Assembly: GCA_964435925.1 (NCBI GenBank)
Contig: CAYTBG010000131.1
Coordinates: forward strand, 1 to 6,928
Reading direction: 5' to 3'
Length of the DNA: 6,928 nt
From: SOIV01 sp964435925
GTDB taxonomy: Bacteria; Acidobacteriota; Aminicenantia; Aminicenantales; Aminicenantaceae
Shown here: positions 6,802 through 6,928 of the stretch, piece after piece
How positions within the stretch are numbered: the first letter of the stretch is position 1
Layout: the number at the start of each line of letters is the position of its first letter
Notes under the pieces: generated by a model
What the model was told of the DNA's origin: nothing
The model's input: the letters and a program-made list of their open reading frames with translations, nothing else
Database searches by the model: none
Translations under genes and position numbers: made by a program

Positions 6802-6807
6802 ATTATA
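6802..6807 (-). promoter_or_regulatory. Candidate -10 element of the ade promoter
   Basis: On the - strand this is a perfect TATAAT, 38 nt before the ade ATG, predicting a leader of about 30 nt. No good -35 hexamer occurs at 16-18 nt spacing and there is no TG extension, so the promoter is only a candidate. The region that should hold the -35 is inside the repeat unit starting at 6809. No purine riboswitch could fit in the predicted leader. Confidence 0.35.
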
Positions 6808-6808
6808 T

Positions 6809-6904
6809 GTCATGGCGAGCTCAGCAAAAGCGAAGCAATCCCCCGTTGTGAGCTAAGCGTGGCAATCTCATACAATAAATTGTCATTCAGACTGTGTCGC
6901 AATT
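6809..6904. repeat. Three degenerate units of a TGTCAT...GCAAT dispersed repeat
   Basis: Unit A (6809-6840) begins TGTCATGGCGAGCTCAGC and ends GAAGCAATC. Unit B (6844-6867) has GTTGTGAGCTAAGC and ends GTGGCAATC. Unit C (6881-6904) begins TGTCATTCAGACTG and ends GTCGCAATT. A and B share GAGCT-AGC and GCAATC; A and C share TGTCAT. This layout resembles the TGTCATTGCGAG...GAAGCAATC type of dispersed non-coding repeat common in several environmental lineages. No coding sequence is seen from 6764 to 6928. Confidence 0.55.
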
Positions 6905-6928
6905 TAAAAATATGAAAAAGTTTGATAA

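Overview
The window holds five protein-coding genes of a bacterium, probably anaerobic. Four lie in a row on the + strand: a purine permease (cut by the left edge), a glycoside hydrolase family 3 lipoprotein, a reductive dehalogenase catalytic subunit (RdhA), and a very small membrane protein that looks like its anchor (RdhB). A convergent adenine deaminase on the - strand fills the right end. The RdhA points to an anaerobe able to use a corrinoid/iron-sulfur dehalogenase. The family 3 hydrolase resembles NagZ, which implies a peptidoglycan wall; this argues against the wall-less classical Dehalococcoides-type organohalide respirers. The lipobox and the style of the dispersed repeats would fit a sediment or subsurface lineage (for example Desulfobacterota or a candidate phylum), but the sequence does not fix the taxon.

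Layout: 1-1254 AzgA-type NCS2 permease, 5' end missing; 1255-1376 non-coding; 1377-3146 GH3 lipoprotein; 3147-3305 non-coding; 3306-4655 rdhA; 3-nt gap; 4659-4892 rdhB-like gene; 4891-5002 convergent intergenic region packed with hairpins and direct repeats; 5003-6763 ade on the - strand; 6764-6928 a short non-coding stretch with a candidate ade promoter and three degenerate repeat units.

The strongest biology is the rdhAB pair. RdhA has a Tat signal, a Tyr/Asn/Arg set spaced exactly like the catalytic residues of Sulfurospirillum multivorans PceA, two Fe-S cysteine motifs and the family's C-terminal signature, so it should be an active periplasm-facing enzyme. Its partner has only two predicted membrane helices rather than the usual three, yet keeps an E-x-E loop where classical RdhB proteins have conserved glutamates. 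No regulator (CprK/MarR/two-component) or maturation gene (rdhC/rdhT) is in the window, so the operon looks minimal.

Permease and adenine deaminase are both purine-salvage functions (uptake of nucleobase; adenine to hypoxanthine plus ammonia) and sit on either side of the GH3-rdhAB block, on opposite strands. The deaminase gene looks more AT-rich than the rest, and the junction between the two parts is marked by repeats. This could be a rearrangement boundary, but that is inference.
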